Positions 45,337 to 56,817 of a stretch of DNA of 64,000 nucleotides are shown here, piece after piece. Below the pieces are notes generated by a model. The model searched no databases, was not told the origin of the DNA, and saw nothing but the letters and a program-made list of their open reading frames with translations. Source of the DNA: an uncultured Bacteroidales bacterium (GTDB lineage Bacteria > Bacteroidota > Bacteroidia > Bacteroidales > UBA932). Location of the stretch: the NCBI GenBank assembly GCA_944323505.1, contig CALUST010000030.1, positions 1-64,000 of the forward strand. Direction: 5' to 3'. Each line of letters begins with the position of its first letter. Positions within the stretch are counted from its first letter, which is position 1. Made by a program: the position numbers and the translations under genes.

Positions 45337-46266
45337 CTACATACCTCCTTCCTTGTCCGGGACCGCGTCATTGAGGATATTGATGAGCCCCAACTGCTCA
45401 CGCGCCTCCTGCTTGAGCTGATGGCGTGTCTTTCCTGTCCTCCTGGTCAACTGGAAATGGACTCCCAATGAAATGATGATATTTGACGGATAGGCATACC
45501 TGTAATAATACTGGCTGTAATAATCCGGGTCATACAAGGTGCCCATGGAGTATTTGTACATAGCCGTCAAATGTATCTCGACCGGATCAAATACAAATCC
45601 GAGTCCGAGTCCTCCTTTGATGCCGTAGTCGAGCCTGCGGTCGGTCTCAAGGAAAGCATCCTCTATGGCCGGATCCACACGAGGCCCGGTGCGGTGTATG
45701 CTGAGGCGGTAACCGGCAAAAAGACCGATATTCGCCATGATCTTCATCTTCCAGAAATCAACATGGCAATGAGCCATCAGCGGCATTTCAACCACTTGCA
45801 TCACAGCCTCATAAGCGCCTTCGAGATCAGGGGTATAGCCATCATCGTCCTCCTTGAACCTGTAGCCTTCCTGCGTATAGAATATCCCGGCCTGGAATCC
45901 GAAATACGGCATATAGCCGAACATCTTGCCGTATCGCGTATACAGGAAGCCGAAATTGTACGGGACGAAAAGGAATCCCTGTCTCATGGACGGGTTCCAC
46001 ATCACCTGGCTAAGCCCGACCCCGTATTGGAAGCCTATCATGGAATAGTCATTGATGACATTCCTTTTCTTGATATCTATAGTGTCCAGCCAGGCAAGCG
46101 AGGCGGTATCCGCCATAAGGGCATCAATAGCCTTATTGCTGTCCCTGTGCCGCACCTTGACCGAATCCTTGCCATGCCTTGCCGCAAGAGTATCCTTCGC
46201 CTCGGCAGCGGAAGACACCGCCAAAGCCGTCATGACAATCAATATCAGATACAAAAACTTCTTCAT
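45337..46266 (-). CDS. Outer-membrane beta-barrel protein (PorT-like)
   Basis: 309 residues. Signal peptide ends SSAAEA (about residue 23). A charged segment follows, then alternating strands of an eight-stranded-type barrel (SMIGFQYGVGLSQVMW, MPYFGFQAGIFYTQEGY, YGIKGGLGLGFVFDPVEIHL, IIISLGVHFQLTRR). A basic tail (RTGKTRHQLKQEARE) extends past the last strand. It resembles the phylum's PorT/OMP_b-brl families, without a sure assignment. It sits six bases after the Ig-like lipoprotein gene, so the two are probably partners in the envelope. Confidence 0.72.
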   Translation of the reverse strand: MKKFLYLILIVMTALAVSSAAEAKDTLAARHGKDSVKVRHRDSNKAIDALMADTASLAWLDTIDIKKRNVINDYSMIGFQYGVGLSQVMWNPSMRQGFLFVPYNFGFLYTRYGKMFGYMPYFGFQAGIFYTQEGYRFKEDDDGYTPDLEGAYEAVMQVVEMPLMAHCHVDFWKMKIMANIGLFAGYRLSIHRTGPRVDPAIEDAFLETDRRLDYGIKGGLGLGFVFDPVEIHLTAMYKYSMGTLYDPDYYSQYYYRYAYPSNIIISLGVHFQLTRRTGKTRHQLKQEAREQLGLINILNDAVPDKEGGM

Positions 46267-46272
46267 AAGATA

Positions 46273-48072
46273 CTATTTGAACATCTCTCCCACATCAATT
46301 GTCTGCTCCAGTTCCGTCATCTCAGGAATGTCTATCAGGAAAGTGCCGTCATCGAGCCTGAAGAACTTCACTTTCTCCGGCTGCTTGTGCTCCAGGAGGT
46401 TTCCGGTATCCACAATCCCGTTACGGTTCAGATCCTCGGTTATCCTCAGGGAATATTTCCCTGCCGTAATGTAAGGGAAGAGGAGGGTACGGTCCGAATC
46501 AATGGTGTAGGACCTGAGCACCTGATCCCTCTTCTCGTTAAGCAGGTCCACGATGTACTTGTTGTTGACATTGTTCATCACCACCGACATCGAACTGAGT
46601 TTGTCATCATTCGGAAGAGAGACTTTGACCTCCAGGCTGTCATTATAGAATCCGTTGATATCCCTGAACTTGCGATGAGGCACTTTAAGGAAGTATTCAT
46701 ATCCCGGCTGGAGTTTGACACCCGGCGTGACAATATATTTCCTGAGATTGAGACTGTCCCTTGTGACAGTATATCTCTCTTCTGTCTCCTGCTGTTTAGG
46801 GTTCACGGACCAGAAGCGCAGCGAATCGAAGGCCTCTTCCACAATCGGATATTTGAACTCAAACACATATCCGTATTGCTCGATAGTCTCGGGCTTCGCC
46901 GTCACTGTGAATACGGCGATGGTGTCCTCATGCTTCATGTCGCGTCTTGAACTCTTGGCGGCACCGAACTGTCTCGGCTTGGAGAGCTTGACTTCCTCAG
47001 TGAACGGAACGAGCACTCCGAGAGTGTCAGTCTTCATATAATCGACGAACAGATGGAGGGTGTCCGGCTGCTTTCTTGCATCATTGACCCAGATTTCCAG
47101 ACTGTCCTGCTCGATATTGAACTGCGTGATGAGTTTCTCATGAGGCACTTCCGCTATCCAGATTGAATCTATCTGTGCATAAGGCGCCATGAATGTTATG
47201 TATGCCGTCCGTTCCCCGAGCCTCTCCTTGTTGACTATCATCTGCTTGGACGGGGTCTCCCTGAACAGGTTCAACTCGTATTCCGTCTTTCTCGCAAGGC
47301 AGGCCACCGTATCTGTCATGAGATATTTCATGACCTCCGGCAATGAATCGTTCACTACTGTCACAGGACGCACAAGACTGTCACAGAATGCCACAAGCTC
47401 ATTGTTCTCGGCCTGGTACATATTGTCGTTGTTGTCATCCTTCACGGCATAGAGCCTGTATACGGTATCCTGGATATTGCGCAGGCAGAAATATCCCCAG
47501 TCATCGGTCTTGCCGGCAGCCACAGGCCGTTCCTTGAATATGGCGGAGTCGGCCTGGTTCTTATAGAGCATCACCGTCACCCCTTTCATAGGCATCAGGG
47601 TGTTGCAGTCCTGCACGACACCTGTTATCATCATCGAATCCAGCGTATGCCCGGTAGAGAACGCCAAGGTATAGCCAGGGAACATGTTGCCTTCGTTGTT
47701 GTCGGCAATCGCATTGGTCACATCAAGGGTGTAGGTCCTGTTGGAGTCAAGGTCATTCTCGAATGAGACGACCACGCTCTTCCCTTTTAGCCTGAACAGA
47801 GGCCTCTTCTCCATAGGAGGGGAGAGGAAGATGCTCTGCTGGTCCTTGACAGTGACAAACTCATCGAACTTGAACACGAGATGCGTCTTATGGACAGGCA
47901 CATGGGTTGCCCCTGGATACGGGAAAATCTCCACGAGTACGGGAGGAATGGTATCTTTGGGGCCTCCGCTCGGAGGGGTGGTAGTATTGGCGCAGGAATG
48001 CGAAAAAAGCACTGTACCCAATATGAGCGCCACGGGTATGACGGGTAGATATTTATCAAAAAAACACTTCAT
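46273..48072 (-). CDS. Ig-like domain lipoprotein of unknown function
   Basis: 599 residues from ATG 48072 (alternatives at 48078 and 48096). A signal peptide with a lipobox-like end (VLFSHSCANT) suggests lipid anchoring. SGGPKDTIPPVLVEIFPYPGA begins an Ig-like (Big_5) domain to about residue 130, then a carboxypeptidase-regulatory-like fold (MITGVVQDCNTLMPMKGVTVML), then beta-rich repeats. This architecture, opening with TPPSGGPKDT, is widespread in Bacteroidota, and I know of no established function for it. It lies between rel/spo and a beta-barrel gene, in tight spacing. Confidence 0.82.
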   Translation of the reverse strand: MKCFFDKYLPVIPVALILGTVLFSHSCANTTTPPSGGPKDTIPPVLVEIFPYPGATHVPVHKTHLVFKFDEFVTVKDQQSIFLSPPMEKRPLFRLKGKSVVVSFENDLDSNRTYTLDVTNAIADNNEGNMFPGYTLAFSTGHTLDSMMITGVVQDCNTLMPMKGVTVMLYKNQADSAIFKERPVAAGKTDDWGYFCLRNIQDTVYRLYAVKDDNNDNMYQAENNELVAFCDSLVRPVTVVNDSLPEVMKYLMTDTVACLARKTEYELNLFRETPSKQMIVNKERLGERTAYITFMAPYAQIDSIWIAEVPHEKLITQFNIEQDSLEIWVNDARKQPDTLHLFVDYMKTDTLGVLVPFTEEVKLSKPRQFGAAKSSRRDMKHEDTIAVFTVTAKPETIEQYGYVFEFKYPIVEEAFDSLRFWSVNPKQQETEERYTVTRDSLNLRKYIVTPGVKLQPGYEYFLKVPHRKFRDINGFYNDSLEVKVSLPNDDKLSSMSVVMNNVNNKYIVDLLNEKRDQVLRSYTIDSDRTLLFPYITAGKYSLRITEDLNRNGIVDTGNLLEHKQPEKVKFFRLDDGTFLIDIPEMTELEQTIDVGEMFK

Positions 48073-48114
48073 ATCCATTAAAATCCGATATTCCAATTCA
48101 ACAGACGTGCCATA

Positions 48115-50358
48115 TTACAAATCCGTCCGGACGACACTCTGGATGCCTTCTATCTTGTTCAGTTTCTTGATGAGTTTCTCAAGGTCATCCTTGTCATGCA
48201 CATAGAGGTCGATGTAGCCTTCAAACACACCGCCTTCGGTGCCGAGGCAGAAACGCCTGATATTCACACTCATGACAAGGGAAATGTACCGTGATATCTC
48301 ATTTATGATGCCAAGCCTGTCAAATCCCTTGAGCGACAGCCTGACAAGGAACGAACTTGTGGCAGTCTCACCGTTCTTCCACTCAGGAACGACAATCCTG
48401 TCGCCGTGTTTCGCTGCGATGCTGTTTGCCACAGGACAGCTCTTCTTGTGCACAGTGATGGTACCGTCCGAGGCAAGGAAACCGACCACGCTGTCTCCGG
48501 GTATAGGATTGCAGCAGTTGGCTATGACATATTTGTGTTTCGTGTCATTGACGTCATTTATCACATAAGATGAGTTCTTCTCCCTTTCCTTGTCCTTGCC
48601 TCTGAACCAGTTGAAGTTCCAAGGCCTACGGTCACCCTTGCTTTCGACATTCTTCAGTATCTCGTCCAGGTTGTTGAGCTTGAGCAAGCCTATGCCGACC
48701 CTGAAGTAAAGTTCATCGGCATTCTTCTCGAAAATCTCATAACCGTCGAGCATTGCCATGAGAGTATTCTCGTCGGCCTTCCTGCCGAGGGAGTTGAGCT
48801 GCTCCGCGACCATCTTCTTCCCGATGCGTATGCTTTCCTGCCTTTCCCCTTTGAAATAGTCCAGGACGATATTCTTCGCCTTCCTTGTCTGAAGGAACTG
48901 AAGCCATTCCCTTTTCGGTTTCTCGTTCTCGGCTGTTATTATCTCCACCTGGTCGCCGGTACGCAGTTCGTATGACAGAGGGACGAGCCTCATGTTCACT
49001 TTCGCGGCAATCGCGCGGTTGCCGATCTCAGTATGTATGGAATAGGCGAAATCGAGGGCGGTGGCACCTTTCTGTATCCGCCTCTGGTCGCCTTTCGGTG
49101 TGAACACGAATATGTCTGTGGATGTGAGGTCATTGTGGATGATGTCCAGAAGTTCGAGAGCATTGACGTCAGGATCCACGAGAATCTCCTTGACCTTGTT
49201 TATCCACTTGTCCATCTCGCTGTCATTCTCTCCGACAAAGCCGTCCTTCTTGTATGCCCAATGGGCAGCGATTCCCTTCTCCGCGATGTCATCCATCCTC
49301 TTCGTGCGTATCTGCACCTCAATCCATATACCTGAATCACTCATCACAGTGCAGTGCAGGGCCTCATAGCCGTTGTTCTTTGGATGCTTCACCCAGTCAC
49401 GGATGCGGTCGCTCTTGTATCTGTATATCCCTGTTATGATGGAAAAGACATGATAGCACTGGTCCCTCTCGTTCTCGGTAGACGACGAGTCCGGATTGAA
49501 AATTATCCTCACGGCATACAGGTCATAAATCTGGTCGAAAGTGATGTTCTTCGTCACCATCTTGTGCCAGATGGAATACGGGGTCTTGACACGTTTCCTG
49601 ATCTCGAAGTCAAAACCTGCGGCCTTCAGAGCATTGCTGATAGGCAGGATGAAGTCGTCTATCTCCTTTTCCTTGTCAGTGATGTTCCTGTTGATTTTCT
49701 CGGTGATCTCGTTGAACACCTCCGGCTCCTTGTATCTGAGCCATATATCCTCCATCTCGGACTTCACCTCGTACAAGCCGAGCCTGTGGGCGAGCGGAAT
49801 GAAGATGAACATGGTCTCGCTCAATATCTTCTCCCGCTTGTATTCAGGCATGAACTCAATGGTCCTGCAATTGTGCAGCCTGTCAGCCAGCTTGATCAGC
49901 ACCACACGGACGTCGTCGTTCAAGGTCAGGAGTATGCGCTTGAAATTTTCTGCCTGCATACTCTTCTGCTTGGCCTTGTCCTCATTGTCCAGCACGGTCT
50001 TGATCTTTGTAAGCCCGTCCACAAGAGATGCTATCTTGTCCCCGAAAAGGTTGCGGATGTCATCGACAGTATAGTCCGTATCCTCCACAACATCGTGGAG
50101 CAGGGCGGCGGCGATTGACTTGTATCCGAGGCCTATGTTGCTGACCACAATCTTGGCGACGGCGATAGGATGGAGGATATAAGGCTCCCCGGAACGGCGT
50201 CTCACCCCCTTATGCGCCTCATTGGCAAATTCGAAGGCCTTCTGGACCACATCGAGTTCGTTCTGGTTGGCACACCGTTTCCTCGCCGCCTCCTTAAGGT
50301 CGGCATAGTCTCTTGCTATGACTTCATAGTCTGCCTGTGTGAATTCCGTGACATTCAT
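48115..50358 (-). CDS. Bifunctional (p)ppGpp synthetase/hydrolase
   Basis: RelA/SpoT homologue, 747 residues, controlling the stringent response. HD hydrolase domain intact (YILHPIAVAKIV, LLHDVVEDTDY, KLADRLHNCRTI), synthetase domain (YDLYAVRIIF, KNNGYEALHCTVMS, VEVQIRTKRMDDIAEKGIAAHW), TGS domain (DIFVFTPKGDQRRIQKGATALDFAYSIH split across residues ~395-455) and a C-terminal ACT domain (FLVRLSLKGFDRLGIINEIS). Because both catalytic sites look complete, it probably both makes and breaks (p)ppGpp. It follows yihY by 12 bases in the ligA-ispG run. Confidence 0.95.
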   Translation of the reverse strand: MNVTEFTQADYEVIARDYADLKEAARKRCANQNELDVVQKAFEFANEAHKGVRRRSGEPYILHPIAVAKIVVSNIGLGYKSIAAALLHDVVEDTDYTVDDIRNLFGDKIASLVDGLTKIKTVLDNEDKAKQKSMQAENFKRILLTLNDDVRVVLIKLADRLHNCRTIEFMPEYKREKILSETMFIFIPLAHRLGLYEVKSEMEDIWLRYKEPEVFNEITEKINRNITDKEKEIDDFILPISNALKAAGFDFEIRKRVKTPYSIWHKMVTKNITFDQIYDLYAVRIIFNPDSSSTENERDQCYHVFSIITGIYRYKSDRIRDWVKHPKNNGYEALHCTVMSDSGIWIEVQIRTKRMDDIAEKGIAAHWAYKKDGFVGENDSEMDKWINKVKEILVDPDVNALELLDIIHNDLTSTDIFVFTPKGDQRRIQKGATALDFAYSIHTEIGNRAIAAKVNMRLVPLSYELRTGDQVEIITAENEKPKREWLQFLQTRKAKNIVLDYFKGERQESIRIGKKMVAEQLNSLGRKADENTLMAMLDGYEIFEKNADELYFRVGIGLLKLNNLDEILKNVESKGDRRPWNFNWFRGKDKEREKNSSYVINDVNDTKHKYVIANCCNPIPGDSVVGFLASDGTITVHKKSCPVANSIAAKHGDRIVVPEWKNGETATSSFLVRLSLKGFDRLGIINEISRYISLVMSVNIRRFCLGTEGGVFEGYIDLYVHDKDDLEKLIKKLNKIEGIQSVVRTDL

Positions 50359-50370
50359 ATATAACAGTTT

Positions 50371-51297
50371 TCAATCATCCAAGTTAAAATTGTCCACATT
50401 CTGGAACGCATAGGACAGTTCCGCACCGAAAAGTATGATGAACCAGCCTATGTTCAGCCAGAACATGAAGAGAGGTATCGCGGCAAGGGCACCGTATACC
50501 GCATTGAGTCTTGTGACAAACAGCTGTGTCTCCAGATACAGGTACTGCAGCAGGGTGAATGCAAGCCCGGACACAAGAGCCGCCCTCAATGCATGGCTGT
50601 ATCTGACCTTGTAGTTCGGGATGAACTTGTACATCGCCGAGAACGTAAGAGTGGCGACGGCATAGAACAGGAGCCATGCCACTATGTCCCGCACCTCCTC
50701 AACATGCAATATGCCCCAGTCCATATTGTCGAAAAGGTTGGTGTAGGATATGGAGCCGGAGAAGAACAGCATCACTATGAACGGGGCGATGACAAGCACG
50801 AGCAGGTAGAATGAAATCCTCTTGAACAGATTCCTGGACTTGTGCACCTTCCAGACATTGTTGAAGACCCGCTCCACGGACATCATCATCCATATCACCA
50901 CCCAAAGGAAGAGCAGGGAGCTGACAAGTCCCACTCCGCTGGACATGGCCGTATTGATGATGTTGTCGGCAAATCCCATCACCATATTTATTATGTCCTG
51001 ATAGTTGCTGAAATTCTCATAAAGCAGTTCCTTCAGCCGGTCTTCAAGTCCGAGACCGCCGGTGACCACAAATGTCACCGCAAGGAACGGGACGACAGAC
51101 ATTGTCCCGAAGAAACTGAGGGCGACAGCCTGGAATCCTATCTTCTGGGCCGAGAAAGTCCTAATGGTGATAATCAGTATCTTGATATACTTGACAAAAC
51201 CAGCCTTCGCCCGCGACAGCTCAGCCGGATCAAGTATCCAGATGTCCTCCGCAAGAAAGGTCCTGACCTTATGCCATATTTCCCCAAGCCTCTTCAT
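50371..51297 (-). CDS. YihY/BrkB family inner-membrane protein
   Basis: 308 residues with about six membrane helices: GFQAVALSFFGTMSVVPFLAV, then two central pairs, and LAAIPLFMFWLNIGWFIILFGAEL near the C-terminus. This is the family once called ribonuclease BN or virulence factor BrkB; its transport or structural role is not settled. It starts 14 bases after ligA and precedes the rel/spo gene by 12 bases. Confidence 0.9.
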   Translation of the reverse strand: MKRLGEIWHKVRTFLAEDIWILDPAELSRAKAGFVKYIKILIITIRTFSAQKIGFQAVALSFFGTMSVVPFLAVTFVVTGGLGLEDRLKELLYENFSNYQDIINMVMGFADNIINTAMSSGVGLVSSLLFLWVVIWMMMSVERVFNNVWKVHKSRNLFKRISFYLLVLVIAPFIVMLFFSGSISYTNLFDNMDWGILHVEEVRDIVAWLLFYAVATLTFSAMYKFIPNYKVRYSHALRAALVSGLAFTLLQYLYLETQLFVTRLNAVYGALAAIPLFMFWLNIGWFIILFGAELSYAFQNVDNFNLDD

Positions 51298-51311
51298 CTC
51301 ATATCCCTCTT

Positions 51312-53462
<2,151 letters not shown>

Positions 53463-53465
53463 TTA

Positions 53466-53525
53466 CAAAAATAACGATTTTTTCGCTGAAACTTGTCTAA
53501 AATTTGCCGAAATTGGATAAATTTG
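53466..53525. promoter_or_regulatory. Divergent promoters for ligA and the phosphofructokinase
   Basis: Minus-strand TATTTTTG (53473-53466) for the ligA run and plus-strand TAAATTTG (53518-53525) for the phosphofructokinase, both exact -7 matches, in the 129-base divergent gap. A weak CTTG at 53492-53495 may be the plus-strand -33. Confidence 0.55.
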
Positions 53526-53555
53526 CACGCAAAACAACATTTAACATCATTTGAC

Positions 53556-54791
53556 ATGAAAGACGCAATAATCATCCTTTGCGGAGGCGGTCCTGCCCCT
53601 GGAATGAACTCAGTTTCCATGAGTGTCGCAAAAACTTTCCTTACAAAAGGTTACAGAGTAATCGGACTCCACGGGGGATATTCAGGGCTTTTCAGCAAGA
53701 ATGCCCGTATCGAAGACCTGGACTTCTTCAAGGCTGACCGTTATTTCAACAGAGGCGGTTCATATCTTGAGATGAGCCGTTTCAAGCCTACCGACAAGGA
53801 TTTCGAGGAGAACTTCAACCTCGACCTCTTCAAAGAGAACAACATAAAACTCCTGGTGACAATCGGAGGCGATGATACCGCCTCTACGGCGAACAGAATA
53901 TCCAAGTTTCTTGCTGCCAAGAACTATCCTATCGCCAACATCCACTGCCCAAAGACAATAGACAACGACCTTCCTCTTCCGGGCAACGCTCCGACTTTCG
54001 GCTACAACTCGGCAAAGAACGAAGGGGCGCATCTTGCAAGGACAATCTACGAGGATGCACGCACATCAGGCAACTGGCTCATCATCTCTGCTATGGGACG
54101 CACATGCGGAAGCCTTGCTCTCGGCATAGGAGAAGCCACACACTGTCCTATGACCATCATCCCTGAGATGTTCAACAAGACCCAGATGACCCTTGACAAG
54201 ATCATCAGGCTCTCAATCTCTGCCATCCTCAAGAGAAAGATAATGGGAGTGAACTACGGCACCATCGTGGCAGCAGAAGGACTTTTCCACAATGAGGAAG
54301 TCGCAAAAGAGGCTGCCGCAGCAGGTATCCACTTCACTTATGACGAGCACGGCCATCCTGAACTCGGCAAGATTTCAAAGGCAGTCCTCTTCAATGACCT
54401 CCTCGAAAAGGAATTCAAGAAAATCGGCGTGAAGGTGAAGAGCCGCCCTGTTGAAATCGGCTATGACGTCCGCTGTCAGGACCCTGTCGCATACGACCTC
54501 ACTTATTGTACGGAACTTGCAATGGGTGTCTACCAGCTGTTCAGCGAAGGCAAGACCGGCTGCATGGTATACGTTGACGCATACGGCAATGTATCACCTC
54601 TCTATCTTGCTGACCTCCAGGATCCGGAGACAGGAAAGATTCCTCCGAGAATCGTTGACATCAACGCAGGTACTGCACAGAACTACTACAAATACATTGC
54701 GCACTACATCACCCCTGCAGACTACGATGCAGCACGTGAATATGTAAGCAATCCGGAATTCTACGATTTCGCAAGGATTCTCGAGTGGTAA
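53556..54791 (+). CDS. 6-phosphofructokinase, probably pyrophosphate-dependent
   Basis: 411 residues; phosphorylates fructose 6-phosphate in glycolysis. The phosphoryl-donor loop reads TIGGDDTAST (Asp106-Asp107) and the substrate loop PKTIDNDLPLPG (Lys133). In ATP-dependent enzymes these are GGDG and PGTIDND; Asp and Lys in the two places are the known marks of PPi dependence. MGRTCGSLAL is the fructose-phosphate-binding MGR segment. ATG 53556 begins the fold and lies downstream of the -7 box. It is a single-gene unit ended by a strong terminator. The fold is certain; donor use is inferred from these residues. Confidence 0.93.
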   Translation: MKDAIIILCGGGPAPGMNSVSMSVAKTFLTKGYRVIGLHGGYSGLFSKNARIEDLDFFKADRYFNRGGSYLEMSRFKPTDKDFEENFNLDLFKENNIKLLVTIGGDDTASTANRISKFLAAKNYPIANIHCPKTIDNDLPLPGNAPTFGYNSAKNEGAHLARTIYEDARTSGNWLIISAMGRTCGSLALGIGEATHCPMTIIPEMFNKTQMTLDKIIRLSISAILKRKIMGVNYGTIVAAEGLFHNEEVAKEAAAAGIHFTYDEHGHPELGKISKAVLFNDLLEKEFKKIGVKVKSRPVEIGYDVRCQDPVAYDLTYCTELAMGVYQLFSEGKTGCMVYVDAYGNVSPLYLADLQDPETGKIPPRIVDINAGTAQNYYKYIAHYITPADYDAAREYVSNPEFYDFARILEW

Positions 54792-54812
54792 CACCACAAA
54801 CTGACTGAATAT

Positions 54813-54867
54813 CATGCCGGTCCATGTATATGAAGCTATGCTTTGCACATGGGTCGGCATGTTTTTT
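54813..54867 (+). terminator. Intrinsic terminator of the phosphofructokinase gene
   Basis: CATGCCG-GT-CCATGT pairs with ACATGG-GT-CGGCATG (13 bp with a two-base internal mismatch) and is followed by six T residues. Confidence 0.8.
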
Positions 54868-54954
54868 CATACGCTCCCGGACCATGTTTCCTGACATGAG
54901 ACTTCTTTGGCATTGAAAATGCATGGAATGCCCCGGACAAATTTTACTGCATTT

Positions 54955-56817
54955 ATGGAAAAAATGATAATATACCAGATGCTCCCGAGACTTTGGGGGA
55001 GAAGAGCCGCAAATCATACAGAAAAGGCTGCCTCATCAGGCGACACAGAACGCAGCGTTACTGTCAGAGGCTCCCTGAAAGAGAACGGGACAGGAAGATT
55101 CTCCGATATCGACAGCCCGACACTTGAGTACATCAAGTGGCTGGGCTGTTCCCATGTCTGGTTTACCGGTATCCTCAGACATTCCACCAAATCGGCGACC
55201 GGAGGATGCGTGCCGTCGCATCCGCAGTTTGTGAAAGGAGAGGCCGGCTCTCCTTATGCGATAGAAGACTATTATGACGTCAACCCCTATCTTGCGGACA
55301 ATCCCGAGTCCAGGATGGAGGAATTCGAGTCCCTCATCAGAAGGACACATGACGCCGGGCTCAAAGTAATCATAGACTTCGTCCCGAATCATGTCGCAAG
55401 GGACTACGGCAGGATATCGCGCCAGTCCAGGGCAGTGGCAGGAAAGCCGCTGCTCGGAGAGAATGATGACACGGGAGTACACTGGAGCAATGACAATGAT
55501 TTCTTCTATTATCCGGGAGAGGCATTGAGACTCCCTGACGACGAAGAATTCATGGAAGAATGCCATGCCCTTGAGAATATGGAGTTTGAAAGGGATTACA
55601 GGATCATCCCGAGATGGCTTGTGAAAAAGGCCGGGGAGGAAAAGGAGAGACTGTATGCAGCACAACCCGCCAGGAATGCCAGGAACGGATACAAGGCATT
55701 CCTACACCAATACCGGGAACTGCTGTCCCCTTATAAGGAGATACCGGCAAGAGCCACAGGCAACAACTGCTATAACGCATGCCCTGGGATAAACGACTGG
55801 TATGAGACAGTGAAAATCAACTACGGGGACACATACAGCCCTACATGGGAGAAGATGTACGACATCGTCCGCTTCTGGGCAGACAAGGGTGTTGACGGAT
55901 TCAGATGCGACATGGTCGAACTTGTCCCTGCGGCATTTTTCAGATGGCTGATAGCCAGGATAAAGAATGACTGTCCCGGCACCGTGTTCATAGCAGAGGT
56001 CTACAAGAAGGACCTGTACAGGAAATACATCCGGGAAGTCGGCTTTGACCTGCTCTACGACAAGTCAGGACTGTATGACACTTTGAGGACCATCGTGGAA
56101 AAGAATGTCAGCGACAACGGGATGCCTGTCGAGCTGTGGCAGTCTGCCACCGGCATAACCCGCAACTGGCAATCTCTCGGGGACATGCAGCCGTATATGC
56201 TCAACTTCCTCGAAAACCATGATGAGCAGCGGTTCGCCTCAGATTTCTTCGGCAAGGATGCCCGCAACTCATTCGCGGCACTGTACGTATCCCTCTATTT
56301 CAACCGCGCGCCTTTCATGCTGTATTTCGGAGAGGAGACAGGGGAGAGAGGCATGGATGCGGAAGGATTCAGCGGCAGGGACGGCAGGACGACCATCTTC
56401 GACTGGTGGCTGCCGCAATGCTCGGTAAAGTTGCGCGGAATGATAGACTCAGGGACATACAGGGACTCTGAAGACGAGGTCTTCCAGCGATACAGCAAGG
56501 CGCTGCAGTTCGCCGCGACAGACCCGGCAATCACTGCCGGCACCACATACGATCTGTGCTACTGCAATTTCAGTTCTGACGGGTTTGACAAGGACAGGCA
56601 TTTCGTATGGCTACGGGACCATGAGGAAGAAACCCTGCTCATTGCCGTGAACTTCTCGTCAAGAGACGCCGACATGAAGATAAGAATCCCTGCACATGCA
56701 TTCGACTGGCTGGGAATGCCGATGACAGACAGGCTGAATCCGGATACCATACTGCCAGTCCATGTCCCTGCAATGGACGGGGTCATCATCAGGCTCTGCC
56801 CGCAACTCGAACTATAG
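54955..56817 (+). CDS. GH13 alpha-amylase-family enzyme
   Basis: 620 residues without signal peptide, so probably cytoplasmic processing of maltodextrin, glycogen or trehalose-type alpha-glucans. The barrel motifs are DFVPNHVARD, GVDGFRCDMVEL (nucleophile Asp319), FIAEVY (acid/base Glu348) and FLENHDEQR (Asp423). The N-terminus IIYQMLPRLWG is typical of GH13; a C-terminal beta domain follows. In-frame starts further upstream (TTG 54907, ATG 54919, ATG 54928) are possible, but ATG 54955 begins the fold. There are no SusC/SusD genes nearby. It converges on the receiver-fusion gene, sharing a six-base overlap of stops. Confidence 0.9.
   Translation: MEKMIIYQMLPRLWGRRAANHTEKAASSGDTERSVTVRGSLKENGTGRFSDIDSPTLEYIKWLGCSHVWFTGILRHSTKSATGGCVPSHPQFVKGEAGSPYAIEDYYDVNPYLADNPESRMEEFESLIRRTHDAGLKVIIDFVPNHVARDYGRISRQSRAVAGKPLLGENDDTGVHWSNDNDFFYYPGEALRLPDDEEFMEECHALENMEFERDYRIIPRWLVKKAGEEKERLYAAQPARNARNGYKAFLHQYRELLSPYKEIPARATGNNCYNACPGINDWYETVKINYGDTYSPTWEKMYDIVRFWADKGVDGFRCDMVELVPAAFFRWLIARIKNDCPGTVFIAEVYKKDLYRKYIREVGFDLLYDKSGLYDTLRTIVEKNVSDNGMPVELWQSATGITRNWQSLGDMQPYMLNFLENHDEQRFASDFFGKDARNSFAALYVSLYFNRAPFMLYFGEETGERGMDAEGFSGRDGRTTIFDWWLPQCSVKLRGMIDSGTYRDSEDEVFQRYSKALQFAATDPAITAGTTYDLCYCNFSSDGFDKDRHFVWLRDHEEETLLIAVNFSSRDADMKIRIPAHAFDWLGMPMTDRLNPDTILPVHVPAMDGVIIRLCPQLEL

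Noticed and set aside
45571..46950. A 459-codon open frame on the plus strand
   Set aside because: It runs antisense across the beta-barrel and Ig-like lipoprotein genes, has no domain, and shows residue composition typical of an antisense shadow (rich in His, Arg and Ile).
49354..50118. A 254-codon open frame opposite rel/spo
   Set aside because: It is antisense to a confidently identified gene and matches nothing.
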